Origin: Tabrizicola caldifontis
GTDB taxonomy: Bacteria > Pseudomonadota > Alphaproteobacteria > Rhodobacterales > Rhodobacteraceae
NCBI RefSeq assembly: GCF_004762095.1
Contig: NZ_SIJH01000006.1
Coordinates: forward strand, 124,001-188,000
Direction: 5' to 3'
Length of the DNA stretch: 64,000 nucleotides
In this document: one piece after another, positions 9,699 to 22,920 of the stretch
How the letters are laid out: every line of letters begins with the position of its first letter
Position numbering within the stretch: the stretch's first letter is position 1
Notes under the pieces: generated by a model
What the model was told of the DNA's origin: nothing
The model's input: only the letters and a program-made list of their open reading frames with translations
The model's database searches: none
Translations under genes and position numbers: made by a program

Positions 9699-10970
9699 AT
9701 GAAACCAAGACCGAACCAGCGGTTGTCCAGTCAGGCGATGGCCTTCGTTCTGGCGGGGGGCCGAGGCAGCCGGTTGAAGGAGCTGACCGACCGGCGGGCG
9801 AAACCGGCGGTCTATTTCGGCGGCAAGACACGGATCATCGACTTTGCCCTGTCGAACGCGCTGAACAGCGGCATTCGCAAGATGGCGATCGCCACGCAAT
9901 ACAAGGCGCACAGCTTGATCCGTCACGTCCAGCGCGGCTGGGGCTTCTTCCGGGCCGAACGGAACGAATACCTGGACATCCTGCCCGCCAGCCAGCGGAT
10001 GGATGAAGTGAACTGGTATCGGGGCACGGCCGATGCGGTCGCGCAGAACATCGACATCATCGACAGCTACAGCGTGAAATACGTCATCGTCCTCGCCGGC
10101 GATCACATCTATAAAATGGATTACGAGGTCATGCTGCGCCAGCATGTCGAGGCGGGGGCCGATGTGACCATCGGGTGCCTTACCGTGCCACGCAAGGAGG
10201 CCACGGCCTTCGGTGTGATGCATGTCGATGCAACGATGCGGATCACCGATTTCCTGGAAAAGCCCAAGGATCCGCCAGCCATTCCGGGCGACCCCGATCA
10301 CGCGCTGGCCAGCATGGGGATCTATGTCTTCGACTGGGCCTTCCTGCGCGACCTCTTGATCCGCGACATGGCGGACGACACTTCGACCCACGATTTCGGC
10401 TTCGACCTGATCCCGCAGATCGTGAAGCACGGCAAGGCCGTAGCGCACCGCTTTGCCGACAGCTGCGTGACCAGCGGTCTGGAAACCGAGCCTTACTGGC
10501 GCGACGTGGGCACGATCGACGCCTTCTGGCAGGCCAACATCGACCTGACCGATTTCGTGCCCAAGCTCGACCTTTACGATAACGCCTGGCCGATCTGGAC
10601 CTATGCCGAGATCGTGCCGCCTGCGAAGTTCATTCATGACGAAGACGGCCGGCGCGGCATGGCGGTCAGTTCTCTGGTCTCTGGCGACTGCATCGTTTCG
10701 GGATCGGAGGTGCGGAATTCGCTGCTGTTCACCGGTGTGCGCACGCACAGCTGGTCTAGCCTGGAATATGTGGTGGCCCTGCCACAGGTGACGGTCAACC
10801 GGAAGGCGCAGTTGAAGAACTGCGTGATCGACCGCGGAGTGGAGATCCCCGAGGGCCTTGTGGTGGGCGAGGACCCGGAGGAAGATGCGAAGTGGTTCCG
10901 CCGGTCGGAGGGCGGCATCGTGCTGATCACGCAGGACATGATCGACGCCAGGGCGCGGGCACTGTCCTGA
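9699..10970 (+). CDS. glgC: Glucose-1-phosphate adenylyltransferase
   Basis: A 423-residue ADP-glucose pyrophosphorylase, the committed step of glycogen synthesis (glucose-1-P plus ATP to ADP-glucose). The N-terminal nucleotidyltransferase motif is [20 protein letters not shown]. Further signatures are [23 protein letters not shown] and a FLEKP segment, followed by a left-handed helix C-terminus. The frame is open from 9531, but the ATG at 9699 sits 6 bp after AGGGAAG and begins the family-typical N-terminus. Length and motifs are intact. Confidence 0.96.
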   Translation: MKPRPNQRLSSQAMAFVLAGGRGSRLKELTDRRAKPAVYFGGKTRIIDFALSNALNSGIRKMAIATQYKAHSLIRHVQRGWGFFRAERNEYLDILPASQRMDEVNWYRGTADAVAQNIDIIDSYSVKYVIVLAGDHIYKMDYEVMLRQHVEAGADVTIGCLTVPRKEATAFGVMHVDATMRITDFLEKPKDPPAIPGDPDHALASMGIYVFDWAFLRDLLIRDMADDTSTHDFGFDLIPQIVKHGKAVAHRFADSCVTSGLETEPYWRDVGTIDAFWQANIDLTDFVPKLDLYDNAWPIWTYAEIVPPAKFIHDEDGRRGMAVSSLVSGDCIVSGSEVRNSLLFTGVRTHSWSSLEYVVALPQVTVNRKAQLKNCVIDRGVEIPEGLVVGEDPEEDAKWFRRSEGGIVLITQDMIDARARALS

Positions 10971-10985
10971 CGGCGCGCGGGCGGA

Positions 10986-11028
10986 GGCCCCGGGGGTTTC
11001 ACACCCCCGGACCCCCGTGGGATATTTG
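10986..11028. repeat. GC hairpin with GATATTT tail (dispersed-element type)
   Basis: CCGGGGG (10990-10996) pairs with CCCCCGG (11004-11010) around a 7-nt loop and is followed by ACCCCCGTGG-GATATTTG. From memory, GC hairpins ending in GATATTT are scattered between genes in Rhodobacteraceae. It fills most of the 80-bp glgC-glgA gap and could act as a processing or attenuation site. No second copy is in the window. Confidence 0.45.
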
Positions 11029-11050
11029 AGAACGGAAGAAAGAGGGCGCC

Positions 11051-12477
11051 ATGACAGTGCGCGGGCGGGTGCTATCGGTGGCGTCGGAATGTGTTCCGCT
11101 GGTCAAGACCGGCGGGCTGGCCGATGTGGTTGGCGCGCTACCCGGGGCCCTGACCGCGACCGGCTGGGAGATGCGGGTGCTTCTGCCAGCATATCGCACG
11201 GTCCGGGCCCGGGCGGCCGACTGGCCGGTTCTGTTGGAGGAGCCGGACCTCTGGGGCGGGCCGGGGCGGGTGCTGTCAGGCGAGGTAGCGGGCGTGCCGC
11301 TGCTGCTGCTGGACGCACCGCACCTTTATGACCGTGACGGCGGGCCCTATACGGGGCCATCGGGCGATCATCCCGACAATGCGGTGCGCTTTGCGGCTCT
11401 GTCCTGGATCGGGGCTCGTATCGCGCGCGAGGGGCTGGGCGGCTGGAAGCCGGACATCCTGCATGCCCATGACTGGCAGGCTGGACTGGCCCCTGCCTAC
11501 CTGGCCTATCACGGCGCCGGCGGGACAAGAACGGTCATGACCATCCACAACATCGCCTTTCAGGGCTGGGCACCCGCCCACATGCTGGGGGTTCTGCGCC
11601 TGCCTGGTCACGCCTGGCACCCCGAGGCGCTGGAATATTACGGGGGAATTTCCAGCCTGAAGGCAGGTCTGGTCACGGCCGACCGGATCACAACGGTTTC
11701 GCCCACCTATGCGGCGGAACTGATGCGGCCAGAATTCGGCATGGGGCTTGAAGGTGTGATCGCGGCACGGGCGTCGGTGGTCTCTGGGATCCTGAACGGG
11801 GTGGACACGCGCATCTGGGATCCCGCGCGGGAGGATCCGGGCTATGACCGCAAGTCCATCGCCGGCAAGGCCGCGCATCGCAAGGCCCTGTGCGAGGAGT
11901 TCGGGCTGGAGGTTCCCGGACCGCTGGCCATAGTGGTCAGCCGGCTGACCGACCAGAAGGGTATCGACCTTCTGCCGCTGGTGATCCCGGATTTCGTGCT
12001 GGGCGGCGGCGGACTGATCGTGCTCGGATCCGGCGATGCGGGGCTGGAGGGGGCGATGCGGCATCTGGCCGACCGGTTTCCAGGCCGGGTAGCCGTGCGG
12101 ATCGGCTATGACGAGGGGTTGAGCCACAGGCTGTTTGCCGGGGCGGATGCCGTGCTGGTGCCCTCGCGGTTCGAGCCCTGCGGACTGACGCAGATGTATG
12201 GCCTGCGCTACGGCACACTGCCGCTGGTGAGCCTGGTGGGCGGGCTTGCCGATACGGTGATCGGCGCATCGCCCGCAACTCTGGCGGTCGGGGCGGCCAC
12301 AGGGGTGACCTTTCATCCGGTCGATGCGCTTGCCTTCGGGCAAGCAATGGCAAGGCTGCTGGAGCTTTTCCGCCAGCCCAGGCTTTGGGCGAAGCTGCGT
12401 GCCAATGCGATGGCCCATCCCGTAGGCTGGGAAAACAGCGCCAAGGCCTATGCGCACCTTTACGAAGGGTTGGTGGC

Positions 12478-12481
<4 letters not shown>
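11051..12481 (+). CDS. glgA: Glycogen synthase (ADP-glucose, GT5)
   Basis: A 476-residue GT5 glycogen synthase that transfers glucose from ADP-glucose to the growing chain. The N-terminal VKTGGLADVVGALPGAL is the ADP-glucose binding signature. HAHDWQAGLAPAYLAYHG and VLVPSRFEPCGLTQMYGLRYG are the other GT5 blocks. Length matches bacterial GlgA (about 475-480). The stop codon overlaps the GTG start of glgX by 4 bp, indicating translational coupling. Confidence 0.96.
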
Positions 12482-16232
<3,751 letters not shown>

Positions 16233-16327
16233 CAAGATTTTAGTGGCTCGATGTCGCAAATGGACCAGACCCCAGTTCTCGATACGCCAAACCTGACACC
16301 CATGTCGAGTTTTCTGGAGGAGCGGCA

Positions 16328-17860
16328 ATGGGCGAGGGCAGGGTGCGGTCGGGCCGGCAGGCACGGCAGGCGGAACGGGCGGCAAAGGGGGGCGGCATGG
16401 GCCGGCCCTACATCGTGCGAAACATACCGACCTATGACGTGCTCTCTGAAGAGAACCTGATCCGAATAGAACAGGCAGCCGACCGGGTTCTGGCCGAAAC
16501 GGGGATCGAGTTCCGCGACGACCCCGCGGCGCTGGACCTGTGGCGCCGTGCCGGCGCAAAGGTCGATGGCGTGCTGGTCAAATTCGAACCCGGCATGCTG
16601 CGCGAGATCCTGAAGTCAGCTCCATCCGAGTTCACCCAGCATGCCCGCAATCCGTCCAATTCGGTTCGGATCGGGGGCAGGAACGTGGTGTTTTCCCCCG
16701 CCTATGGCAGCCCCTTCGTGATGGATCTGGACCGCGGCCGCCGCTTCGGGACGATCGAGGACTTCCGCAACTTCATCCGCCTGGCGCAATCTTCGCCGAA
16801 CTTTCACCATTCCGGCGGGACGATCTGCGAACCGACGGATCTGCCCGTGAACAAACGGCATCTCGACATGGTGCTTGCCCATATCGAATTGTCGGATCGG
16901 CCCTACATGGGCTCTGTCACCGCTGAAAGCCGGGCCGAAGACAGCATCCAGATGAGCCGGATCGTCTTTGGCGAGGCGTTTGTGAACGAAAATTGCGTTA
17001 TTCTGGGGAATGTGAACGTCAATTCGCCTTTGGTCTGGGATGGCACGATGACGCTGGCATTGCGCGCCTATGCCCGCGCCAATCAGGCGGCGGTGATCGT
17101 GCCGTTCATCCTGGGCGGGGCGATGGGGCCGGTGACGAATGCGGGCGGGATCGTGCAGGCCTTGGCCGAAACGATGGCCGGCTGCGCGCTGACGCAGCTG
17201 GAACGAAAGGGCGCACCGGTGATCTTCGGCAACTTCCTCAGCTCGATGTCGCTGCGATCGGGCAGCCCCACCTTCGGCACGCCAGAGCCAGCGATCGGTT
17301 CGCAAGTGATCGGGCAGCTGGCGCGTCGGCTGAACCTGCCGCTGCGGTGTTCGGGCAATTTCACCACGTCGAAGCTGCCTGACGCGCAGGCGATGATGGA
17401 AGGCACCATGTCCATGCTGGCAGCAATCCATTGCGGGGCAAACTTCATCCTGCATTCGGCCGGGTTCCTCGATGGCCTGTTGTCCATGTCTTACGAGAAA
17501 TTCATGCTGGATGCAGACCTGTGTGGCGCGCTGCACGCCTATCTGGACGGGGTCAGGATCGACGAAGACCAGCTTGCCGTCGAGGCCTTCGCCGAGGTGG
17601 GGCCCGGCAACCACTTCTTCGGTTGCAGCCACACGATGAAGCACTATGAAACGGCCTTCTGGGACAGCGAGCTGTCGGATAACGAACCGTTCGAGAAATG
17701 GGAGGCTGCCGGCTCAACCGATGCCGCGACGCGTGCCAACCGGCTTTGGAAGAAGCGGCTGGCAGAATATCAGCCGCCGCCGCTTGACGACGGCATCCGC
17801 GAGGCGCTGCATGACTTCGTCGCGCGCAGAAAGGCCGAAATGCCAGACGCCTGGCACTAG
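16328..17860 (+). CDS. MttB-family (trimethylamine methyltransferase-like) protein, no pyrrolysine
   Basis: A 510-residue member of the MttB/trimethylamine methyltransferase superfamily, a TIM-barrel group that moves methyl groups from quaternary or tertiary amines to a corrinoid protein. Seen here are the N-terminal RIEQAADRVLAETGIEFRDDP block, the GGTICEPTDLPVNKRHLDM segment and the C-terminal VGPGNHFFGCSHTMKHYET block. No internal UAG is present, so this is the non-pyrrolysine branch (compare MtgB for glycine betaine). The start has a GGAGGAGCGGCA ribosome site. No corrinoid protein gene is nearby, and the substrate is unknown. It follows pgm by 95 bp with no clear terminator. Confidence 0.85.
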   Translation: MGEGRVRSGRQARQAERAAKGGGMGRPYIVRNIPTYDVLSEENLIRIEQAADRVLAETGIEFRDDPAALDLWRRAGAKVDGVLVKFEPGMLREILKSAPSEFTQHARNPSNSVRIGGRNVVFSPAYGSPFVMDLDRGRRFGTIEDFRNFIRLAQSSPNFHHSGGTICEPTDLPVNKRHLDMVLAHIELSDRPYMGSVTAESRAEDSIQMSRIVFGEAFVNENCVILGNVNVNSPLVWDGTMTLALRAYARANQAAVIVPFILGGAMGPVTNAGGIVQALAETMAGCALTQLERKGAPVIFGNFLSSMSLRSGSPTFGTPEPAIGSQVIGQLARRLNLPLRCSGNFTTSKLPDAQAMMEGTMSMLAAIHCGANFILHSAGFLDGLLSMSYEKFMLDADLCGALHAYLDGVRIDEDQLAVEAFAEVGPGNHFFGCSHTMKHYETAFWDSELSDNEPFEKWEAAGSTDAATRANRLWKKRLAEYQPPPLDDGIREALHDFVARRKAEMPDAWH

Positions 17861-17898
17861 GGCCGGAAAGGGGGCGGCCGAAAACCCGGGGCTGGACG

Positions 17899-18474
17899 TC
17901 ATGGCCTGAGGATCAGCTTTCCGTCGGCAAATTCCATCCGGAACTGACCCAGGTAGTCCATGCCCAGAAGCGACTGTTCCAGCACGCCTTCGGTGACGAA
18001 TGCACGGAAATCCTGGTGCCGGAACGGGCCCAGTTCGACGATCGGCAAGGTCACCCGCGCCGTCCGCACCACGCCGTTTGCGGTGTTGGCCTGGCCAAGG
18101 AACATCAGGCTGTCCGGCGCGATTCCCAGCCGCTCGGCATCCCGGTCCGACAGCACCATGCCCGAGGCGCCGGTATCGACCATGAACCTGATCGGCGTGC
18201 CATTTATCGTAAGCGTCAGGTAATAATGCCCGTCCGGCGCGCGCGGCACCACGACCGATCCGGTCTGCGTCACCTCTTGCATGGGCAGGATGTCGCGGCG
18301 GATGTCGGACCAAAGGCCGTATCCGGCCACGATCCCGACGAAGATCAACCCCCAAGCCATGGCCATGCGCAGCGCCTGACCCATGCGCTGGCGGAATTCG
18401 ACCAGCACCCAGCCGCCAAGCGCCACCAGGATGATTGCCAGATAGCCCACGCGGGCCAGGGTTTCGCCGTCCAT
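17899..18474 (-). CDS. Retropepsin-like aspartic protease (TIGR02281 type), membrane-anchored
   Basis: A 191-residue protein with two N-terminal hydrophobic helices (YLAIILVALGGWVLVEF and AWGLIFVGIVAGYGLW) and a C-terminal clan AA protease fold. The catalytic Asp lies in IRFMVDTGASGMVLS. A second block, LLGMDYLGQFRMEFADGKLIL, closes the fold as in single-domain retropepsins that act as dimers. The domain should sit in the periplasm. The ATG at 18474 has GGAG about 7 nt upstream and is preferred over 18486. Its 3' end is close to the convergent MttB gene. Natural substrates are unknown. Confidence 0.82.
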   Translation of the reverse strand: MDGETLARVGYLAIILVALGGWVLVEFRQRMGQALRMAMAWGLIFVGIVAGYGLWSDIRRDILPMQEVTQTGSVVVPRAPDGHYYLTLTINGTPIRFMVDTGASGMVLSDRDAERLGIAPDSLMFLGQANTANGVVRTARVTLPIVELGPFRHQDFRAFVTEGVLEQSLLGMDYLGQFRMEFADGKLILRP

Positions 18475-18525
18475 GCCTGTCTCCATTCCCGCCTGATATG
18501 GGGGTAGGGGGCGGCGAAGGAAAGG

Positions 18526-19146
18526 TCAGCCGATCAGTCCCGTGCCGCGCACGCCATCGATCACGAACTGCACCGAAAGGGCCGCCAGCAGCATGCCCAG
18601 AAGGCGGGTGATGACGATGGTGCCGGTGCGGCCCAGCATCCGCTCCAGAGGCGGAGAGGCGAGCAGGAAGGCGAAGGTCACCGCCATCATCACCAACATC
18701 AGCCCCAGCACCCAAAGCGTGCCGGTCCAGTCAGGCCCGGCCTGGCCGACCAGCAGGATCATGGTGGCGATCGCCCCGGGCCCCGCGATCAGGGGTGTTG
18801 CCAGTGGAAATACCGAGGGGTCGTGGTCAGGCTCGGCCTGCTGCCCTTCGCGCCGCTGGGTACGGCGCTCGAACAGCATGTCGAGCGCGGTGAGAAACAG
18901 CAGGATTCCGCCTGCGATGCGGAAGGCAGGCATCGAGATGCCGACGAAGGCAAGGATCGCCTCGCCAGCCAGGCCGAAGATGAGTAGAAGAAAGGCTGCG
19001 ATCAGGCAGGCCCGCCGCGCCATGGCCCGCCGCTGGTCGGGCGCCATGCCGCGGGTCAGGGCGATGAACAGCGGCACAAGGCCCGGCGGGTCGATCACCA
19101 CGAACAGCGTGGCGAAGGCGGTGATGAGAAAGGCGGTTTCCGGCAT
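18526..19146 (-). CDS. MarC family integral membrane protein
   Basis: A 206-residue protein with six predicted membrane helices and the MarC pattern: FLITAFATLFVVIDPPGLVPLFIALT at the start, AFRIAGGILLFLTALDML in helix 3, PLATPLIAGPGAIATMILL in the centre and RLLGMLLAALSVQFVIDG at the end. MarC proteins were once linked to antibiotic resistance, but that has not held up and the function is unknown. The frame extends upstream, but the ATG at 19146 follows GGGGGAC and starts the family N-terminus. Confidence 0.88.
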   Translation of the reverse strand: MPETAFLITAFATLFVVIDPPGLVPLFIALTRGMAPDQRRAMARRACLIAAFLLLIFGLAGEAILAFVGISMPAFRIAGGILLFLTALDMLFERRTQRREGQQAEPDHDPSVFPLATPLIAGPGAIATMILLVGQAGPDWTGTLWVLGLMLVMMAVTFAFLLASPPLERMLGRTGTIVITRLLGMLLAALSVQFVIDGVRGTGLIG

Positions 19147-19205
19147 CTGTCCCCCGGGAGTTTCCCGCAGGCTAGGCGGCAACCCGCGCTTTGGGAAGCG
19201 GAACC

Positions 19206-19670
19206 TCAGACGATGCCCGGGCCGAGGGTCGCCGGATCCAGACCAGGGGTTGACCAGAAGTCGGCCGCGATGGGGGGCAGGGTGGCCAGCGCCCGCTCCT
19301 GATCCGCGCGCAGAACGGACTTGCGCAAGGCGTAGGCGGTCGCCGCGACGCAGATCGGCGGTGTCAGATTGTGGTGTGGGCGCAAGGCCATCGCCTCGGT
19401 CGTCCAGTCCGCGCGGATGCCGGGCAGGACGGGCGGCTCGATCTGCCAGTCGGCGACGAAAAGCGCACGCAGGACGCTGGGCAGGACCTGGGCGAGGTCG
19501 ATGGCCTGCTGCGCGGTCAGCCGTCGCCGGAAGGCCGGCAAGACGCCCCGGACGGCGGTGTAGGCAAGGTTGTCGGTCTCGAGATCCATCGCCTAGCGCG
19601 CGTGGGCAAGAAAGGCCTGCCATTCGCGCGTTGCCTGGCGGTAGGTCCAGGGTATCGGCGTCTCAGACAA
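19206..19670 (-). pseudogene. DUF2267 family gene interrupted by an in-frame amber codon
   Basis: Translation from a TTG at 19670, overlapping the end of the ABC-F gene by 8 bp, gives MSETPIPWTYRQATREW followed by QAFLAHAR and then TAG at 19595-19593. The same frame continues AMDLETDNLAYTAVRG to a normal DUF2267 core (FRRRLTAQQAIDLAQVLPSVLRALFVADW). A single G-to-T change of GAG would create the TAG. The downstream ATG at 19589 could restart a 127-residue product but lacks a good ribosome site. Either a nonsense mutation, a short N-terminally trimmed protein, or a base-call error. DUF2267 function is unknown. Confidence 0.65.
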
Positions 19671-21510
19671 CCGCCTCCAGCCGTTCCTGCGCGGCAAGCC
19701 ACAGCGCCTCGGCCTTGTCGAGCGCCTGCATCACCTCGGCATATTTCGCGTTCCAGGTGGCCAGTTCGCCCTTGCGCGCGTCCTCGTAAAGCGCGGGGTC
19801 GGCAAGCTTGGCCGAAAGCTTGTCGCGCATCTCGCTCAGCTTTTCCAGCCGCTCCTCGCACTTGCGGACCTCTGCCTTCAGGGCAAGGATCTCATCACGA
19901 CTGGTTTTCCTTGTTTTTTCCGTTGGTTTCGGCGCGGTTTTCACCTCGTCATCACCCGCCAGAAGCTGGCGGCGGTAGGCTTCCAGATCCTCGGTATAGG
20001 GCGTCACGGTCCCATCCTTGACCAGCCAGAGCCGGTCAGCCACGAGGCTGAGGAGATGCATGTCGTGGCTCACCAGGATCACCGCACCCGGATATTCGGT
20101 CAACGCCTCGACCAGTGCCTCGCGGCTTTCGATGTCGAGGTGGTTGGTGGGTTCGTCGAGGATCAGAAGATGCGGCGCGTCGATGGTGGCCAGAAGCAGC
20201 GACAGTCGCGCCTTCTGCCCGCCCGACAGACGACCCACTACCGTTTCCGCCTGGTCCGCCATCAACCCGAAGCCCGCCAGCCGCGCGCGCAGGCGGGCCT
20301 GCCCCTCGTCCGGGCGCAGGCGCACAACGTGCTGTAGGGGCGTCTCGTCGAGATGCAGCTCGTCAACTTGATGTTGGGCGAAATAGCCAATCCGCAGCTT
20401 TGACGAGCGGGCGATCCTGCCCTCGGACGGTTCAAGTTTACCCGCCAGAAGCTTGGAAAGTGTAGACTTTCCTTCGCCATTCCGCCCAAGGAGCGCGATA
20501 CGGTCGTCCTGGTCGATGCGCAGGTTTAGCCGGCGCAGGACCGGGGGGCCACCATAGCCCACCGCTGCCCCGTCCAGATTGATGATCGGCGGCGCGAGCT
20601 CCTCGGGGGCAGGGAAGCTGAAGGCGACCTTCTTCGCCTCTTCCGGCGGCGTGACCGGGGTCAGCTTCTCCAGCATCTTGACGCGCGACTGCGCCTGTGC
20701 GGCCTTCGTGGCCTTGGCCTTGAAGCGATCGACGAAGCTTTGCAGATGGGCACGCCGCGCTTCGACCTTCTTCGCCTCGGCCTGCAACACGGCGCGGCGC
20801 TCGGCCATCTGGCGTGCGAATTGGTCGTAGCCGCCTTGCCAGTAGGTGAGCTTGCGGCTGTCAAGATGCAGGATGCCCTGCACAGCGCGGTTCAGAAGGC
20901 CACGGTCGTGGCTGATGATGAGGACGGTGTGGGGGTATTTCTGAAGATAGCTTTCCAGCCAGAGCGCGCCTTCGAGGTCGAGATAGTTGGTCGGCTCGTC
21001 CAGAAGCAGATAGTCGGGCCGGGCAAACAGCACGCCCGCCAGCGCCACCCGCATTCGCCACCCCCCCGAGAACGCGGAACAGGGCATGCGCTGTTTGTCA
21101 GCATCGAAGCCCAAGCCCCGGAGAATGCTGGAAGCCCGCGCTTCGGCCGACCAGGCGTCGATGTCAGAAAGCCGGGCCTGGATCTCGGCAATCCGGTGCG
21201 GATCGGTGGCGGTCTCGGCCTCGGCCATCAATGCCGCGCGTTCGGTATCGGCGGCCAGCACCGTATCCACCAGCGAGGTGTCCGAGGACGGCACTTCCTG
21301 CGCGACGCCGCCAATGCGGGCACGCTGGGGCAGGGTGATCGTGCCGCCTTCCAGCGCAAGCTCTCCCCGGATCAGCCGAAAGAGCGTGGTCTTGCCCGCG
21401 CCGTTGCGGCCGACAAGGCCCACCTTGTGGCCGGTCGGTATGCTCGCGGTCGCGCCCTCGAACAAGGGGCGGCCCTCGACGCTGTAGGTGATGTCCTCGA
21501 TCTTCAGCAT
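19663..21510 (-). CDS. ABC-F family ATPase (YheS/Uup-like)
   Basis: A 615-residue soluble protein with two ATP-binding cassettes and no membrane segments. The Walker A motifs are GRNGAGKTTL (near residue 36) and GRNGEGKSTL (near 347). The signatures are FSGGWRMRVALA and LSGGQKARLSLL, and the linker between cassettes is charged, as in ribosome-binding ABC-F factors. A C-terminal coiled coil (about residues 535-615) resembles YheS/Uup. Such proteins act on the ribosome or on DNA structures; the exact role here is not known. The frame is open to 21753, but the ATG at 21510 begins the family sequence MLKIEDITYSVEGRPLF. Confidence 0.92.
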   Translation of the reverse strand: MLKIEDITYSVEGRPLFEGATASIPTGHKVGLVGRNGAGKTTLFRLIRGELALEGGTITLPQRARIGGVAQEVPSSDTSLVDTVLAADTERAALMAEAETATDPHRIAEIQARLSDIDAWSAEARASSILRGLGFDADKQRMPCSAFSGGWRMRVALAGVLFARPDYLLLDEPTNYLDLEGALWLESYLQKYPHTVLIISHDRGLLNRAVQGILHLDSRKLTYWQGGYDQFARQMAERRAVLQAEAKKVEARRAHLQSFVDRFKAKATKAAQAQSRVKMLEKLTPVTPPEEAKKVAFSFPAPEELAPPIINLDGAAVGYGGPPVLRRLNLRIDQDDRIALLGRNGEGKSTLSKLLAGKLEPSEGRIARSSKLRIGYFAQHQVDELHLDETPLQHVVRLRPDEGQARLRARLAGFGLMADQAETVVGRLSGGQKARLSLLLATIDAPHLLILDEPTNHLDIESREALVEALTEYPGAVILVSHDMHLLSLVADRLWLVKDGTVTPYTEDLEAYRRQLLAGDDEVKTAPKPTEKTRKTSRDEILALKAEVRKCEERLEKLSEMRDKLSAKLADPALYEDARKGELATWNAKYAEVMQALDKAEALWLAAQERLEAVV

Positions 21511-21634
21511 GCAGGCGAAGTGCCCTAAGCGCGCCCTGCAGTCAATGCTGCGGCACCTTTTCAAGCCGGGCAGGCCGTGGTAGCAGCCGCCCGTCCCATT
21601 CCGGCGTGCGCGCCGCAACCCCATGGAGAGCCCG

Positions 21635-22057
21635 ATGGCCATTGAACGCACCCTGTCGATCATCAAGCCCGACGCGACCAAGCGCAACCTTACCGGCAAG
21701 ATCATTGCCAAGTTCGAGGAAGCCGGCCTGCGCGTCATCGCATCTAAGCGCATCCACCTGACGCCCGCCCAGGCCGGCCAATTCTACGCCGAACACAAGG
21801 AGCGCCCGTTCTACGGCGAGCTTTGCGCCTTCATGGCGTCGGAGCCGGTCGTGGTGCAGGTGCTGGAGGGCGAGAACGCCATCCTGAAGAACCGCGAAGT
21901 CATGGGAGCGACCGATCCGGCCCAGGCCGCCGACGGCACGATCCGCAAGGAATTCGCGCTGTCGAAGGGTGAGAACTCGGTGCACGGCTCGGACAGCGAA
22001 GCGTCGGCCGCGCGCGAGATTGCGTTCTTCTTCTCGGGCCTCGAACTGGTCGGCTGA
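21635..22057 (+). CDS. ndk: Nucleoside diphosphate kinase
   Basis: A 140-residue enzyme that equalises nucleoside tri- and diphosphates through a phosphohistidine. The family start [20 protein letters not shown], the [10 protein letters not shown]-like segment and the active-site block NSVHGSDS are intact, and 140 residues is the standard length. An in-frame ATG at 21623 exists, but GGAGAGCCCG before 21635 makes the latter the better start. It is followed by a strong terminator and transcribed divergently from the ABC-F gene. Confidence 0.97.
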   Translation: MAIERTLSIIKPDATKRNLTGKIIAKFEEAGLRVIASKRIHLTPAQAGQFYAEHKERPFYGELCAFMASEPVVVQVLEGENAILKNREVMGATDPAQAADGTIRKEFALSKGENSVHGSDSEASAAREIAFFFSGLELVG

Positions 22058-22076
22058 TCGAAACGCAATATCGAAG

Positions 22077-22110
22077 CGGCCCGGTTGAAGTGACCGGGCC
22101 GTTTCTGTTT
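22077..22110 (+). terminator. Rho-independent terminator after ndk
   Basis: CGGCCCGGT (22077-22085) pairs perfectly with ACCGGGCCG (22093-22101) around a 7-nt loop and is followed by TTTCTGTTT. Confidence 0.85.
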
Positions 22111-22134
22111 GGAGCAGGGAGTAAGCGCAAATCC

Positions 22135-22158
22135 GATTATCGCATAATCAGTATTATG
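22135..22158. promoter_or_regulatory. Overlapping inverted repeats upstream of rpe
   Basis: GATTAT-CGC-ATAATC (22135-22149) and CATAAT-CAGT-ATTATG (22143-22158) are two perfect 6-bp inverted repeats sharing bases in an unusually AT-rich stretch. They lie 73-96 bp before rpe. TATTAT at 22152 could be a -10 element. A regulator site is likely; I cannot name the regulator. Confidence 0.45.
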
Positions 22159-22230
22159 TAATGTAAAGGGCTCTGGCAAGCCGGGGCTCCCCGGGATATG
22201 ACGCGCCACACCCCCACAGGAGCCTGAGCC

Positions 22231-22920
22231 ATGTTCGATCGTTCCATCAAGATCGCCCCCTCTATCCTGGCTGCGGATTTTGCCAACTTCGGCGCGGAAT
22301 GTCGCGCGGTCGAGGCACAGGGTGCCGACTGGGTTCATGTCGATGTCATGGACGGCCATTTCGTGCCGAACCTGACGTTCGGACCGGCGATGTGTGCTGC
22401 ACTTCGGCCGCACATAAAAGGCGTGATGGACGTGCATCTGATGATCTCGCCGGTGGATCCGTGGCTGGATGCCTTCGCTCAGGCCGGTGCCGACATCATC
22501 ACCGCACATCTCGAGGCCGGACCGCACATTCACCGCACCTTGCAAGCCATTCGTGCACTTGGAAAAAAGGCCGGCGTTGCCCTGAACCCCGGCACCTCGG
22601 TCGAGGCGGTGTCCGATCTTCTTGACATTGTGGATCTGATTTGTGTCATGACGGTCAACCCTGGCTTCGGCGGTCAGGGCTTCATCGCCAGCCAGGTGGC
22701 CAAGGTGGAACGCCTGCGCGCCCTGATCGGCGACCGCCCGGTGCACATCGAGGTTGACGGTGGCATCACCGAAAAGACGGCGCCCTTGGTTGCAGCCGCT
22801 GGCGCCGATGTGCTGGTGGCCGGTTCGGCGGTGTTCAAGGGTGGCTCTGCTGACGCCCCGGCCGCCTATGGCGCCAACATCCGCGCAATCCGGGCAGCGG
22901 CCGAGGCAGCGCGTGACTGA
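22231..22920 (+). CDS. rpe: Ribulose-phosphate 3-epimerase
   Basis: A 229-residue TIM-barrel enzyme that interconverts ribulose-5-phosphate and xylulose-5-phosphate in the pentose phosphate and Calvin pathways. Signatures are IAPSILAADFANFG, WVHVDVMDGHFVPNLTFGP (metal and catalytic Asp), VMTVNPGFGGQGFI and VDGGITEKTAP. The ribosome site CAGGAG is 11 nt before the ATG. Its last 8 bp overlap the start of gph, an arrangement common in alphaproteobacteria. Confidence 0.96.
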   Translation: MFDRSIKIAPSILAADFANFGAECRAVEAQGADWVHVDVMDGHFVPNLTFGPAMCAALRPHIKGVMDVHLMISPVDPWLDAFAQAGADIITAHLEAGPHIHRTLQAIRALGKKAGVALNPGTSVEAVSDLLDIVDLICVMTVNPGFGGQGFIASQVAKVERLRALIGDRPVHIEVDGGITEKTAPLVAAAGADVLVAGSAVFKGGSADAPAAYGANIRAIRAAAEAARD

